A DNA stretch of 64,000 bases from Maritalea sp049801075 (GCF_049801075.1 NZ_JBNAGG010000002.1:558001-622000); one strand, 5' to 3'; positions 16,433 to 27,171 are shown, counted from the first letter of the stretch. Numbers and translations are program-made. Notes: generated by a model from the sequence alone, not told the origin.

Positions 16433-17662
16433 TCAGCTGATTGGATCAAATTGCGCTTTGAACAATTTTCCTTTTTCAGCGATCAGAACAAAGCATAGGC
16501 TGATGCTGCCCAAGATCACATAGCCCAATGCAATGGGAAGAACCGAGCCGTTATAGGCTTGACCAATGACAGTGCCGAGAAGTGCGCCGCCCACGGTTTG
16601 CATAAAGCCAAAAACGGACGCAGCGGTGCCCGCAACCCGCCCCAACGGCTCCATCGAAAGTGAGTTAAAGTTGGTGCCCATCAGGCCGAACAAGAACATC
16701 ACAGGGGCCTGAATGGCCATAAAGGCCCACAGCGGCAGTGCATTGAGATACGCAAGGATTGACCAGAGCAGGCTGAGAGCAATGAAACCAATCAAAGCAC
16801 TATGCGAAAGCTTACGCATACCGAAACGGCCCACCATGCGCGAATTGATGAAAGACGCGAGCGACATCACGGTGGCGATGGCGGCAAAGGCTGCCGGAAA
16901 CCATGGGCCAAGGCCGTAAAGCTCGCCATAAATCTGCTGTGACGGGGCCAAAAAGCCGAATAGCGCCCCCAAGGCGACCATGTTCGCCAATCCATATGCC
17001 AAAGCAGGGCGGTTTGAAAAAACGATGGCGAAGCCCTCAACGATGATTTTGGGGCGGAAGGCGCGCCGGTTTTCTTCGGCCAATGTTTCTGGCAGGCGCA
17101 GAATGGTCCACGCTGCTGCAGCAATAGCGATGAGGGCCATGGCGAAATAGATATATTGCCACGGGCCAAACATAATAATCAGTTGGCCGAAGGTTGGTGC
17201 CAGCACGGGCATGATCATAAAGACCATCATGATCAGTGACATGACTTCCGCCATTGCGCGGCCGCCAAAGCAATCGCGCACCATTGAAAGGGCCACAACG
17301 CGGGAAGCGCCTGCACCCAAACCTTGGATGACGCGCATGGCCAGCATGGCGTTCAGCTCGGTGGTCATGGCCCCACCAATCGCAGCAGCTATATAGATGG
17401 TGACGCCAACGAGGAAGGTGGCGCGGCGGCCAATGGCGTCGCAAAGCGGGCCGAAAAAGAGCTGTGAGAAGCCAAACCCGATCAAAAAGAAGGTGACGAT
17501 GAACTGCCGATGATTTTCTGCTTCCACATGCATGGCTTCGCCAATCATGGGCAAAGCGGGCAGCATGACATCGATGGCCAAGGCGTTCAGCGCCATAATC
17601 AGCGCAGCCAGACCGATAAACTCAATCCGGTTTACGGACGGATTCAATTTTGCAATTTTCAT
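16433..17662 (-). CDS. MFS efflux transporter, Bcr/CflA family (copy 1)
   Basis: 409 residues, 12 predicted helices. ALNALAIDVMLPALPMIGEA, the motif GPLCDAIGRRATFLVG and the antiporter motif RVIQGLGAGASRVVALSMVRD mark the Bcr/CflA drug-proton antiporter family (bicyclomycin, chloramphenicol). ATG 17662 follows AGGTGA. It is paralogous to the gene at 18763-19998 and shares with it a 16-nt upstream element (17770-17785). Divergent from the AEC gene. Confidence 0.87.
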   Translation of the reverse strand: MKIAKLNPSVNRIEFIGLAALIMALNALAIDVMLPALPMIGEAMHVEAENHRQFIVTFFLIGFGFSQLFFGPLCDAIGRRATFLVGVTIYIAAAIGGAMTTELNAMLAMRVIQGLGAGASRVVALSMVRDCFGGRAMAEVMSLIMMVFMIMPVLAPTFGQLIIMFGPWQYIYFAMALIAIAAAAWTILRLPETLAEENRRAFRPKIIVEGFAIVFSNRPALAYGLANMVALGALFGFLAPSQQIYGELYGLGPWFPAAFAAIATVMSLASFINSRMVGRFGMRKLSHSALIGFIALSLLWSILAYLNALPLWAFMAIQAPVMFLFGLMGTNFNSLSMEPLGRVAGTAASVFGFMQTVGGALLGTVIGQAYNGSVLPIALGYVILGSISLCFVLIAEKGKLFKAQFDPIS

Positions 17663-17769
17663 TGATCACCTGAACAAGGTTTTGGCCGTGCGAAAATTTT
17701 GGGAGGAATCGCGAAACAGCTTTGTCGAAATGTAGGACAATCATGCCAGTTGCGGCAAAAAAGCGCAAT

Positions 17770-17785
17770 AGGTTTGACCAATTGG
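17770..17785. promoter_or_regulatory. Shared upstream element, copy 1
   Basis: AGGTTTGACCAATTGG occurs exactly here and at 20039-20054. It contains GGT-TTG-ACC, which fits the GGT(N3)ACC core of FadR-type GntR sites, and a CCAATTGG palindrome. It lies between divergent genes: 71 nt before the AEC start and 107 nt before the Bcr start. Confidence 0.45.
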
Positions 17786-17855
17786 TTGACCGGGGCTGCA
17801 AACCGACATAATTCCTTGGGTTGGGGCGCTACTCAATGCGTCAAAAGGAGTGCCA

Positions 17856-18797
17856 ATGCTGGGTGTTTTTGAGAGTATTTTGCCGGTTTTCGCGATTATT
17901 GTGCTGGGCTTTTTGCTAAGACGGTTCAATTTTGTCGAGGCAAGCAAATGGCAAGTAGTGGACGAGCTGTGCTTTTGGATTTTGTTCCCGTCGCTTTTGG
18001 CGAGCACTTTGATCAATACGGATTTGAGCACCATTGAATTCGATAAAATCCTGATGGTGCTGATGGGCATGATCATCACCATTTCGGCACTCATGTTGGC
18101 GCTTTATCCGTTTTTTCGCAATGTGATGCAGCTTCGGCGGCCGCAATATACGACGTTGTTTCAAACGGTGACCCGTTGGCATGGCTTTATCGCCATGGCG
18201 CTGGTGCTCAAGTTTTTCGGCGAACCGGGCCTAGCGGTTATTGCAGTAGCATTTGTGGCTTTGGTGCCCGCGCTGCAATTGGTGAATGTGACTGTGCTTT
18301 CTGTTTTTTCCGAAGAGTATAAATTTAGTTATTTCAATGTGTTGAAGCAGATTTCTCGCAATCCGATTCTATGGGGGTGCGTTGTGGGCATGGTAGTCAA
18401 TTTCGCCAATATCCCTGTGTGGGATCCGGTGCTGACCTTTTTAGATCTGCTGGGTCGTGCCGCGTTGGGCATCTCGCTATTGGCGCTAGGGGCAGGGCTT
18501 AGCTTGCGTGCCGCGCTGAAGCCAAGCCCGGTTGTTGGCGTTGCTGTCGTGGGTAAGCTGATTTTGGTGCCGCTGATTATGTTTGGTTTTGCGGTGCTGT
18601 TTGGTGTGACTGGAGATGCATTGGTGATTTTGATGATTAGCGCAGGTGTGCCAACGGCCATGAATGGCTATGTGCTGGCCAAGAAGATGGGCGGCGATGC
18701 CGAGCTTTACGCGTCCATTGCCACAGTGCAGACGGCAGTGTCCTTCTTCACGCTGCCTTTGATTATTTTACTGGCACGTTGGTGGGTTGGGGCATAG
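17856..18797 (+). CDS. AEC-family permease (auxin efflux carrier-like)
   Basis: 313 residues with about ten hydrophobic helices in two halves, opening FESILPVFAIIVLGFLLRRF; the C-terminal half has ISAGVPTAMNGYVLAKKMGG, typical of bacterial AEC proteins. Known bacterial members move malate, malonate or amino acids. ATG 17856 is 7 nt after AAGGAG; the GTG at 17850 is too close to that site. It overlaps the converging Bcr/CflA gene by 35 nt. Confidence 0.87.
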   Translation: MLGVFESILPVFAIIVLGFLLRRFNFVEASKWQVVDELCFWILFPSLLASTLINTDLSTIEFDKILMVLMGMIITISALMLALYPFFRNVMQLRRPQYTTLFQTVTRWHGFIAMALVLKFFGEPGLAVIAVAFVALVPALQLVNVTVLSVFSEEYKFSYFNVLKQISRNPILWGCVVGMVVNFANIPVWDPVLTFLDLLGRAALGISLLALGAGLSLRAALKPSPVVGVAVVGKLILVPLIMFGFAVLFGVTGDALVILMISAGVPTAMNGYVLAKKMGGDAELYASIATVQTAVSFFTLPLIILLARWWVGA

Positions 18798-19998
18798 CGG
18801 GCTGCAGTTTCGCGCCCCACATGCTGGCCATGCATGAGAGAATGCCCACAACCATAAAGCCCGCCGCGATCGGGGCTACTGTGTCGTTGTAAAAGCTGCC
18901 AATTATGGCGCCAATCACAGCGCCGCCTGCGCTGGAGATAAATCCGAGTACAGAGGCTGCGGTGCCTGCCACCCGTTTCATGGGCACCATGGCCATTGTG
19001 TTTTGATTGACCCCCGCCAAGCCGAAGCAGAAATTGAGCGGTTGGTGCAATAGCACCAAAAGCCAGAGTGGCAATACGCCCATAGTGAGTGCAAACATCA
19101 ACCACACCGCGCCCAACAGCGCGAATGTGGCGCTGGCGGCCAAGGCAACTTTTTCGACCGAGAATTTATCGACCAAACGCGAATTGATGAAGGATGCGAC
19201 CGCCATGTTCGAGGCGGTGAGGGCGATCATCAGGGGATAGATGGCGCCAAGGTCATAAATCTCCAAATAAATCTGGGGCGATGTGCCCAAGAAGCCGATA
19301 ATCGCACCAAGCAGCAACGCCTGTGCCCAGCCAAACAGGAGTGACGACGGTGTGGTGAACACAATGCGGAAACCTTCCAAAATGATTTTGGGGCGGAAAG
19401 CACGTGTGTTTTCAATCGACAATGTTTCGGGCAACCGCAGAAACACCCAGACTAAAGCGACAACGGCCATGATGGCCATAAAGGCGAAAACGCTTTGCCA
19501 AGGTAGGAAGAGGATTAAAAGCTGACCTAGACTTGGCGCAATGATGGGCATGGCCATAAACACCATAACGATCAGCGACATGGTTTTGGCCAGCTTTTTG
19601 CCTTCAAATACGTCGCGAACCACGGCAAATGCGATCACGCGGGAGGCGCCTGCGCCTAGGCCCTGCACCAATCGAAGGGCAAGCAAGGAATTGAAATCGG
19701 TGACAAACGAGGCTAGGGCGACGGGCACAAAGAAGATTAAAATGCCGATGAAAGCGGTGTTGCGGCGGCCAATCGCGTCTGACAATGGGCCATAAAACAG
19801 CTGGCTGAGGCCAAAACCAATCAAATAATAAGTGATCACCAATTGCTGTTGATTGTCGCCGATGGCGCCGAGTGATGATGCGATTTCGGGCAAGGCGGGC
19901 AACATTATGTCGATGGCCACGGCATTAAGCGCCATCAACGTGGCGGCCAGCAGCACAAACTCAACATAATTTGTATTGGGATTCAGCTTAAGACGCAT
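18763..19998 (-). CDS. MFS efflux transporter, Bcr/CflA family (copy 2)
   Basis: 411 residues, 12 helices, with the same motifs as copy 1: ALNAVAIDIMLPALPEIASS, GPLSDAIGRRNTAFIG and RLVQGLGAGASRVIAFAVVRD. Similarity over the full length indicates an old duplication, with an AEC gene now between them. ATG 19998 chosen; the TTG at 20010 would add four residues. The second copy of the AGGTTTGACCAATTGG element lies 41 nt upstream. Substrate unknown. Confidence 0.87.
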   Translation of the reverse strand: MRLKLNPNTNYVEFVLLAATLMALNAVAIDIMLPALPEIASSLGAIGDNQQQLVITYYLIGFGLSQLFYGPLSDAIGRRNTAFIGILIFFVPVALASFVTDFNSLLALRLVQGLGAGASRVIAFAVVRDVFEGKKLAKTMSLIVMVFMAMPIIAPSLGQLLILFLPWQSVFAFMAIMAVVALVWVFLRLPETLSIENTRAFRPKIILEGFRIVFTTPSSLLFGWAQALLLGAIIGFLGTSPQIYLEIYDLGAIYPLMIALTASNMAVASFINSRLVDKFSVEKVALAASATFALLGAVWLMFALTMGVLPLWLLVLLHQPLNFCFGLAGVNQNTMAMVPMKRVAGTAASVLGFISSAGGAVIGAIIGSFYNDTVAPIAAGFMVVGILSCMASMWGAKLQPAMPQPTNVPVK

Positions 19999-20038
19999 CA
20001 ATACTCGCAATCAACAAAAAGTGCTTTATTGATGCGAC

Positions 20039-20054
20039 AGGTTTGACCAATTGG
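20039..20054. promoter_or_regulatory. Shared upstream element, copy 2
   Basis: Exact 16-nt repeat of 17770-17785, located 41 nt before the second Bcr/CflA start codon. The chance of such a match in the same position relative to two paralogues is small, though common descent of the promoters could explain it without function. Confidence 0.45.
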
Positions 20055-20057
20055 CAA

Positions 20058-20084
20058 GCCCTGACGAACTATTTCCGCCAGGGC
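20058..20084 (-). terminator. Hairpin after the grx4-YtoQ unit
   Basis: GCCCTGACG and CGCCAGGGC pair at 8 of 9 positions across a 9-nt loop, just beyond the YtoQ stop. There is no good T-run on the minus strand, so it may be an mRNA 3' stabiliser rather than an intrinsic terminator. Confidence 0.35.
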
Positions 20085-20092
20085 GTAAAATT

Positions 20093-20554
20093 TTAAGCGG
20101 GCAATTTGCCGTTGATCACATAATCAAGGATTTGCACCGCTTGATCCGGTGTTTCAATTACAGCAAGGGCCGATGCATCAACTTCTTTGAGCGCGTGTTG
20201 ATGATCAGCGCCATGCATCACGATCAATGGCAAGCCAAGTGCCGCAGCGAATCCGGCGTCGAAGGCGGCATTCCACTGCTTATATTTTTCGCCAAAGCGC
20301 ACAATAACGATATCCGCTTCGCCCAGCAAAGTGCGGGTGCGGATGGCATTCAGCTTTGCGCCCTTATGGTCGTGCCAAAATTTGTTTGGCTCTTCGCCCA
20401 TAATGGCGACGCCGCAATCGTCTGACGCACCATGATCGGTGACCGGTGCAGAAAATTCAACGGGAAGTTCTGCTGCCTCGCAGCCCTTCTCAATCGCTTC
20501 GCGCCAATCGGTGTGGATTTCGCCCGAAAGATAGACGTTCCAAATGCGGGTCAT
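20093..20554 (-). CDS. YtoQ family protein
   Basis: 153 residues. WNVYLSGEIHTDWREAI at the start and the long conserved middle (VAIMGEEPNKFWHDHKGAKLNAIRTRTLL) are typical of YtoQ, a family related to nucleoside 2-deoxyribosyltransferase folds, of unproven function. Its start overlaps the stop of the glutaredoxin gene (TAATG), so the two are cotranslated. Confidence 0.82.
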   Translation of the reverse strand: MTRIWNVYLSGEIHTDWREAIEKGCEAAELPVEFSAPVTDHGASDDCGVAIMGEEPNKFWHDHKGAKLNAIRTRTLLGEADIVIVRFGEKYKQWNAAFDAGFAAALGLPLIVMHGADHQHALKEVDASALAVIETPDQAVQILDYVINGKLPA

Positions 20555-20889
20555 TAGCTGGCCTGTTTGGCTTGGATGCCTTTATCGACAAAAAGCTGTT
20601 GTAATTCGCCTTCTTGCGCCATTTCACGGATAATGTCGCAGCCGCCAACAAATTCGCCCTTCACATAGAGCTGTGGAATAGTTGGCCAGTTTGAATATTG
20701 CTTGATGCCTTCGCGCAATTCGTCGCTTTCAAGCACGTTGGCGCTGGCATATTCGACTTCCAAATAATTCAAGATTTGCGCCACTTGGCCGGAAAAACCA
20801 CATTGCGGGAAATCTGGAGTGCCCTTCATGAACAGGAACACGTCATTGTTTTTTACTTGTTCGTCGATAAATGCGTTGATGTCGCTCAT
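20554..20889 (-). CDS. grxD: Monothiol glutaredoxin, Grx4 type
   Basis: 111 residues with the CGFS active site (PDFPQCGFSGQVAQIL, Cys at 31) and the WPTIPQLYVKGEFVGGCDI glutathione-binding region. CGFS glutaredoxins carry a bridging [2Fe-2S] cluster and pair with BolA in iron sensing and cluster delivery. bolA lies 1.6 kb upstream on the same strand, separated by the HAD and GNAT genes; in most relatives they are nearly adjacent. Confidence 0.95.
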   Translation of the reverse strand: MSDINAFIDEQVKNNDVFLFMKGTPDFPQCGFSGQVAQILNYLEVEYASANVLESDELREGIKQYSNWPTIPQLYVKGEFVGGCDIIREMAQEGELQQLFVDKGIQAKQAS

Positions 20890-20982
20890 AATGCTTTCCT
20901 TTATATTCGGGGTTAAGGCCCGACAAGGTGAACCTGCTGCCTAAATAGGACAGTCGTGATTAAATGTCGAGGATCAGTCTCA

Positions 20983-21843
20983 TCATTTTTGTCGCATGGC
21001 GCGCATACGCTCCAAAAAGGCTTTCACCGCATAAGTAGGATAGCCGAGAAGATCGCCCATTTCGATCTCTTCAACTAAACTATATCGACCCTCGATCATG
21101 TGTTTGCGCAAAAGCTCGAGCAGGCGGTCTTTGTCGGCCTCAAATTGCGGCAAATAATAAATGACCGGGGCAACTGGATTGATGTCCAGCTCGCCGCCAT
21201 CTTTCAGCAATTGCTCCAGATAGTCCGCGCGTTCCTGCCACACATAGCGTTTAATCTGTTTGCTTAAGACATAGGGAAGAAATGTATTTTCCGGGTCTTT
21301 TTCACCGAAATAAGAAATTTTTTTGGAACCAGCCAGCATCAATTCAAGCTCACGCCCTTCATGCGGCGGGCGGTCAATCGGCGCCTCCATATCAAAAACA
21401 GAGATAAACTCGCCCCCACGGGTGATTTCTTCTCGCTCTTGCAGGGTAAAGAACCCTTGTTTTTCGTAAAACCCAACGGCGGCATGGCTTGACGTAAGGA
21501 TGATTTTTTCAGGCCGCCCTTTTAGCATTTCATCGATGGCTTTGTGGTAAAGCGCGGTCGCCACGCCCTTGCGCTGGTGTTCGGGCGTAACAAAAAGGGC
21601 TGTGATTTCATAGCCGCGATAGCCACAAAAACCTATGGGTTTGTCGTTCTCATCTATGGCGACATGGAAAATTTCGCCATCTTCAGCTGAGTGCTTATAG
21701 CCTTCTGGAATGAGGCCAGTCGCCCAGCTTTCACGGGCTGTTTGATCATAATATTCATCAGAGACAGCGAGAATCGCTGCCCGATGAATGTCGGGCAGGT
21801 GGGACCAGTGACTGTCGGCAATCGGGACAATTCTTACCGTCAT
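20983..21843 (-). CDS. GNAT acetyltransferase with C-terminal extension
   Basis: 286 residues. The first ~150 are a GNAT domain (FCGYRGYEITALFVTPEHQRKGVATALYHKAI, then the AAVGFYEKQGF motif). The last ~130 are an extra region I do not recognise, predicted mostly helical, ending MGDLLGYPTYAVKAFLERM. ATG 21843 overlaps the HAD stop codon (ATGA) and has GGAG just upstream; an in-frame start at 21867 is less likely. Coupled with the HAD gene and inserted between bolA and grxD. Acceptor unknown. Confidence 0.82.
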   Translation of the reverse strand: MTVRIVPIADSHWSHLPDIHRAAILAVSDEYYDQTARESWATGLIPEGYKHSAEDGEIFHVAIDENDKPIGFCGYRGYEITALFVTPEHQRKGVATALYHKAIDEMLKGRPEKIILTSSHAAVGFYEKQGFFTLQEREEITRGGEFISVFDMEAPIDRPPHEGRELELMLAGSKKISYFGEKDPENTFLPYVLSKQIKRYVWQERADYLEQLLKDGGELDINPVAPVIYYLPQFEADKDRLLELLRKHMIEGRYSLVEEIEMGDLLGYPTYAVKAFLERMRAMRQK

Positions 21844-22469
21844 CGCTCCAAATGTTTTTTCACCCAAGGGTGCTCAAAAAAATCTTTCTCAGTAACAAAC
21901 AGGTTCGATTCCCAACCTTGCTGATTGCCAGCATCTACGTTTTTTTGCCCATCGTCAAAGAATATTGGTTTTTCGCTTTGTAGGCCAAGCAGTTGATCTA
22001 CCTTTTGGAAAAAGGCTGGGTCAGGTTTCGCAACGCCCAAACGGGCGGCGTAGAACATATCATCGAAGATGTGGCTCAGCTTTAGATCGTGCCACAGATA
22101 GAAGGCGCGAAGGTGCTCCTGATTGGTGACGAGGTAGATTTTAACGTCTGCTTTTTGCTTGAGCTTTTTGATGCCGTCGAGTAGTTGGCGGTTTACGGGT
22201 GTATCGTTTTTGAACCAATATTCCAGCAAGTCGAGGCTGTTGATGTGGCCTGCATTGATGTTCGGCAGGAATGCGTCCATCGCGGTGACGATGGACGTTT
22301 TGCCCGTGACGATCTCAGCGTAATTTAGCCGGAAAAATTCATTGAATGAATCACGGCTGATACCGAAATCCATTTCAATGTGCTGGCTCCACACTCGTTG
22401 GCGTGCGGGATCTTGGTGAAAAAGGGAGTGGATGACAACCCCATCCACATCAAAGAGAATGGACCGCAC
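21840..22469 (-). CDS. HAD-superfamily hydrolase, class IA-like
   Basis: 209 residues. Motif I FDVDGVVIHS (nucleophile Asp at 7), motif II YLVTNQEHLR, the lysine in GVAKPDPAFF and motif IV FFDDGQKNVDAG are all present, so a phosphatase is likely active. The helical cap (about 15-85) fits subclass IA. It starts 6 nt after bolA ends and couples to the GNAT gene. Substrate unknown; related proteins act on sugar phosphates or phosphoglycolate. Confidence 0.87.
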   Translation of the reverse strand: MRSILFDVDGVVIHSLFHQDPARQRVWSQHIEMDFGISRDSFNEFFRLNYAEIVTGKTSIVTAMDAFLPNINAGHINSLDLLEYWFKNDTPVNRQLLDGIKKLKQKADVKIYLVTNQEHLRAFYLWHDLKLSHIFDDMFYAARLGVAKPDPAFFQKVDQLLGLQSEKPIFFDDGQKNVDAGNQQGWESNLFVTEKDFFEHPWVKKHLER

Positions 22470-22474
22470 CGGAA

Positions 22475-22705
22475 TTATTCCGGTGCGTTTGTTTTCAAGG
22501 CAAGGGCGTGAAGTTCGCCGCTATCGAGCACTTGTTTCAGCGCTGCATTGACCATTTGGTGCTGTTGCACGCGGGATTTGCCGCGGAAGGCTTCTGCCAC
22601 AACAACAGCGGTATAGTGATGGCCGTCATCTGTATCCGCATTCACTTCTGCGCCAGGAATGGCTTCAGTGATCAAACGTTCGATTTCAGCGGTACCAATA
22701 GACAT
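22475..22705 (-). CDS. bolA: BolA-family protein
   Basis: 76 residues, the size of the short BolA class. GHHYTAVVVAEAFRGKSRVQQHQMVNAAL contains the conserved FxGKSxVxxHRxV-like helix and an HH pair used as cluster ligand with Grx4. BolA-Grx4 complexes sense iron and deliver Fe-S clusters. ATG 22705 is chosen over upstream TTG codons. It follows purL by 24 nt, the usual Hyphomicrobiales arrangement. Confidence 0.92.
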   Translation of the reverse strand: MSIGTAEIERLITEAIPGAEVNADTDDGHHYTAVVVAEAFRGKSRVQQHQMVNAALKQVLDSGELHALALKTNAPE

Positions 22706-22729
22706 AAACAACAATCTCCAATTAGGCGG

Positions 22730-24937
<2,208 letters not shown>

Positions 24938-25627
24938 TTACGCCACCGCTGCCACTAGGCTGTCAAAGATGTAGCGGCCTTCAATGCCGCCATGGGCTGC
25001 TTCGATAAGGTTTTCCGGGTGAGGCATCATGCCCAGCACATTGCCTTGCTTGTTGGTGATGCCGGCGATGTTTTCAATGGAGCCGTTCGGGTTGGCTTCG
25101 ATGGTGACATTGCCGTTTTCATCGCAATAGCGGAACGCGATTTGGCCGTTATCTTCAAGCGCTTTCAACCCATCCTGATCAATGAAGTAATTGCCATCAT
25201 GGTGAGCGATGGGGCATGGGAATGCCTCGTGGCCCTTATAGGCGGTGGTGAAAGGCGAAGTGGTGTTTTCTGCTTTTAAATGAATCACTTTGCACAAAAA
25301 CTTCAAATCCCGATTCCGCATCAATGCGCCGGGCAGGAGACCCGTTTCGGTGAGGATTTGGAAGCCGTTGCACACGCCCAAAGTCAATCCGCCACGATCA
25401 GCATGTTCCTTCACCCGCTTAAGCATCGGCGAACGGGCGGCGATGGCGCCAGCGCGCAGATAGTCGCCATATGAGAAACCGCCGGGGACCACAACCAAAT
25501 CAACGTCTGGCAAGTCGCTATCGCCGTGCCAAGCTAGATGTGGTTTTTCTCCCGTCACTTTTTCAAGTGCGGCGATCATGTCTCTATCGCGGTTGAGGCC
25601 GGGGAAGACAATCACTGCAGACTTCAT
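24938..25627 (-). CDS. purQ: Phosphoribosylformylglycinamidine synthase subunit PurQ
   Basis: 229-residue class I glutamine amidotransferase; supplies ammonia to PurL. The nucleophile is the cysteine in LGVCNGFQIL (near residue 88), and the His/Glu pair lies in MMPHPENLIEAAHGG near the C-terminus. PGLNRDRDM at the N-terminus is typical. It directly precedes purL; purS and purC lie 1.7 kb upstream, separated by an acyltransferase and a tiny ORF. Confidence 0.97.
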   Translation of the reverse strand: MKSAVIVFPGLNRDRDMIAALEKVTGEKPHLAWHGDSDLPDVDLVVVPGGFSYGDYLRAGAIAARSPMLKRVKEHADRGGLTLGVCNGFQILTETGLLPGALMRNRDLKFLCKVIHLKAENTTSPFTTAYKGHEAFPCPIAHHDGNYFIDQDGLKALEDNGQIAFRYCDENGNVTIEANPNGSIENIAGITNKQGNVLGMMPHPENLIEAAHGGIEGRYIFDSLVAAVA

Positions 25628-25733
25628 GAGCGTGATTCCTTTTCGGTGTGCAAAGGCACAATTTGCATCTGCGTTATGGGCGCTTAAAAGATGCGGTTGG
25701 GTTTGGCTCTTAATGGTTCAAAAAGCCCCCAAA

Positions 25734-25761
25734 AAGCAAGAGGCGCGAGAGGTCTCGCGCC
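25734..25761 (-). terminator. Terminator of the acyltransferase gene
   Basis: GGCGCGAGA and TCTCGCGCC form a perfect 9-bp stem with a 2-nt spacer. Read on the minus strand it is followed by TCTTGCTTTTTGG. It lies 36 nt past the acyltransferase stop and so separates that gene from purQ. The plus side also carries a T-run. Confidence 0.8.
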
Positions 25762-25796
25762 GCTTTTTTCAAAGAATTCTCGGTTTTTTGCAAAAA

Positions 25797-26876
25797 CTAT
25801 TCAGCTGGAGCGCTGTTTTTGACTTCTTGGTCAGGTTTTTCCCGGCTTGCCTGAAGTTTCGCCCACTCAGGCCGCTCATACAAAAACTTGCCAAATCCGA
25901 TTTTCTGTACAATCTCATAGGCAATCAATGACGCTGTTGCCGCCACGATGATGACCAATACGCTCATCACGCCGACATCGGAAATGATGCCCAGTTTAAA
26001 CAGGATGGTGCGGAAGATTGCCATGGGGATCACGAAAGCCACATAGACGGCAAGTGAACGCTCGCCAATCCATGCCAAAGGCTTTGCCATGTTGAACTTT
26101 GCCAATAGGGCAGAGAACACACAGATCGCAGTGGTGCCAGCAAAAGCCAGCACAAGGTGAATGCCCGGTAGAGCAGCATATCCTGCGGTAACGTGGTCTG
26201 GTTGCATATCGACACTTGGCCAAAATACGAGGCCAAAGTTTATGCCAGCCCATGCGACCAGAGCGAGCATGGCAAGCAGCGCGTTGTCTTGCGCCCAGCG
26301 CGTCAGCTTGAATATTTGGGGTGCCAAAGCATAACCTGCATAGAAGAATACATAATATTCAGCAAAATAGGCGATGATTGTGCTCTGATTGCCTGTAGGC
26401 AGCATTTGCAACACGGCGGTGACTGCGAGCACCAACCAATGTGGCACGTGGTTATTGTAAAGCCATTTTGTGACGGCAGAGAAAAACGCCAGCATGTAAA
26501 TGAACCACAAGATCGAATAAGGCTCGAAAATGGCGAAGAAGATACCAGATACAAAGCCCGCAATGTCGCCCGAGGCGACGACGTTCTTGAAAAAGAGCTG
26601 GATGATTGCCCAAAGCGCGTAGAAATAGAGATAATGGACCACACGCCGATCAGCATATCGGCCCCAGTCGCGACCAATTACGTAGGATAAGAATAGGCCT
26701 GATATCAAAAAGAACTCTGGCATCCGAAATGGCGCGGAGTAGGTGACGGCATAATGCATAAAGCCGATATCGCCAGCGTCTTGCCCCACACCTAATGTTG
26801 AATGCATCATCACCACCAAAAGGATCGAAATTCCTTTCGCGGCATCTACCCAGTCTAAACGTTTTGCGCTTGCCAT
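25797..26876 (-). CDS. Acyltransferase family 3 membrane protein
   Basis: 359 residues with about ten hydrophobic helices. RLDWVDAAKGISILLVVMMHS near the N-terminus carries the conserved histidine of the family, and APFRMPEFFLISGLFLSYVIG follows; this is the OafA/OpgC-type acyltransferase pattern that O-acetylates or succinylates exported glycans. ATG 26876 follows AAGGGTGG; a GTG at 26885 is an alternative. It has its own terminator and splits the pur cluster. Acceptor unknown. Confidence 0.87.
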   Translation of the reverse strand: MASAKRLDWVDAAKGISILLVVMMHSTLGVGQDAGDIGFMHYAVTYSAPFRMPEFFLISGLFLSYVIGRDWGRYADRRVVHYLYFYALWAIIQLFFKNVVASGDIAGFVSGIFFAIFEPYSILWFIYMLAFFSAVTKWLYNNHVPHWLVLAVTAVLQMLPTGNQSTIIAYFAEYYVFFYAGYALAPQIFKLTRWAQDNALLAMLALVAWAGINFGLVFWPSVDMQPDHVTAGYAALPGIHLVLAFAGTTAICVFSALLAKFNMAKPLAWIGERSLAVYVAFVIPMAIFRTILFKLGIISDVGVMSVLVIIVAATASLIAYEIVQKIGFGKFLYERPEWAKLQASREKPDQEVKNSAPAE

Positions 26877-27021
26877 TATGTCCACCCTTGCAAGTATAGT
26901 TGTTCTGTTTATACAGCGGATAGGTAAACAAAAAAATGGTTACATTCTTTTGATCGGTAACTAATCAATGTTGAGGTTAATTGTTCTGCTTAAAAACTAA
27001 AACTTTACATATTTTATTAAC

Positions 27022-27047
27022 AAAAAAGGGAGGCGTTGGAGCCTCCC
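27022..27047 (-). terminator. Terminator of the 28-residue ORF
   Basis: GGGAGGC and GCCTCCC pair around a 6-nt loop; on the minus strand the stem is followed by TTTTTTG. It begins 38 nt past the stop of the small ORF at 27085 and has no other gene to serve. Confidence 0.85.
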
Positions 27048-27084
27048 TAAATACAATATTTAAAACTGAAATGTGGCAATTTGC

Positions 27085-27171
27085 TTATGTGATTGGAACG
27101 GTTCCGTAAGCGCCAGCCATAATCGCCAAGGCAAGAAAAAATGCTGCTGTAAGCGAAAGTCGTTTAATCAT
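27085..27171 (-). CDS. Possible 28-residue membrane peptide
   Basis: A short ORF beginning MIKRLSLTAAFFLALAIMAG, with a basic N-terminus, one hydrophobic stretch and a short tail ending TVPIT. It could be a single-helix inner-membrane protein or a signal-like peptide. Support: it fills most of the space between purS and a strong minus-strand terminator, and codon use looks natural. Against: no clear ribosome binding site and very short length. I do not recognise a family. The rest of 26877-27311 shows no other ORF. Confidence 0.5.
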   Translation of the reverse strand: MIKRLSLTAAFFLALAIMAGAYGTVPIT

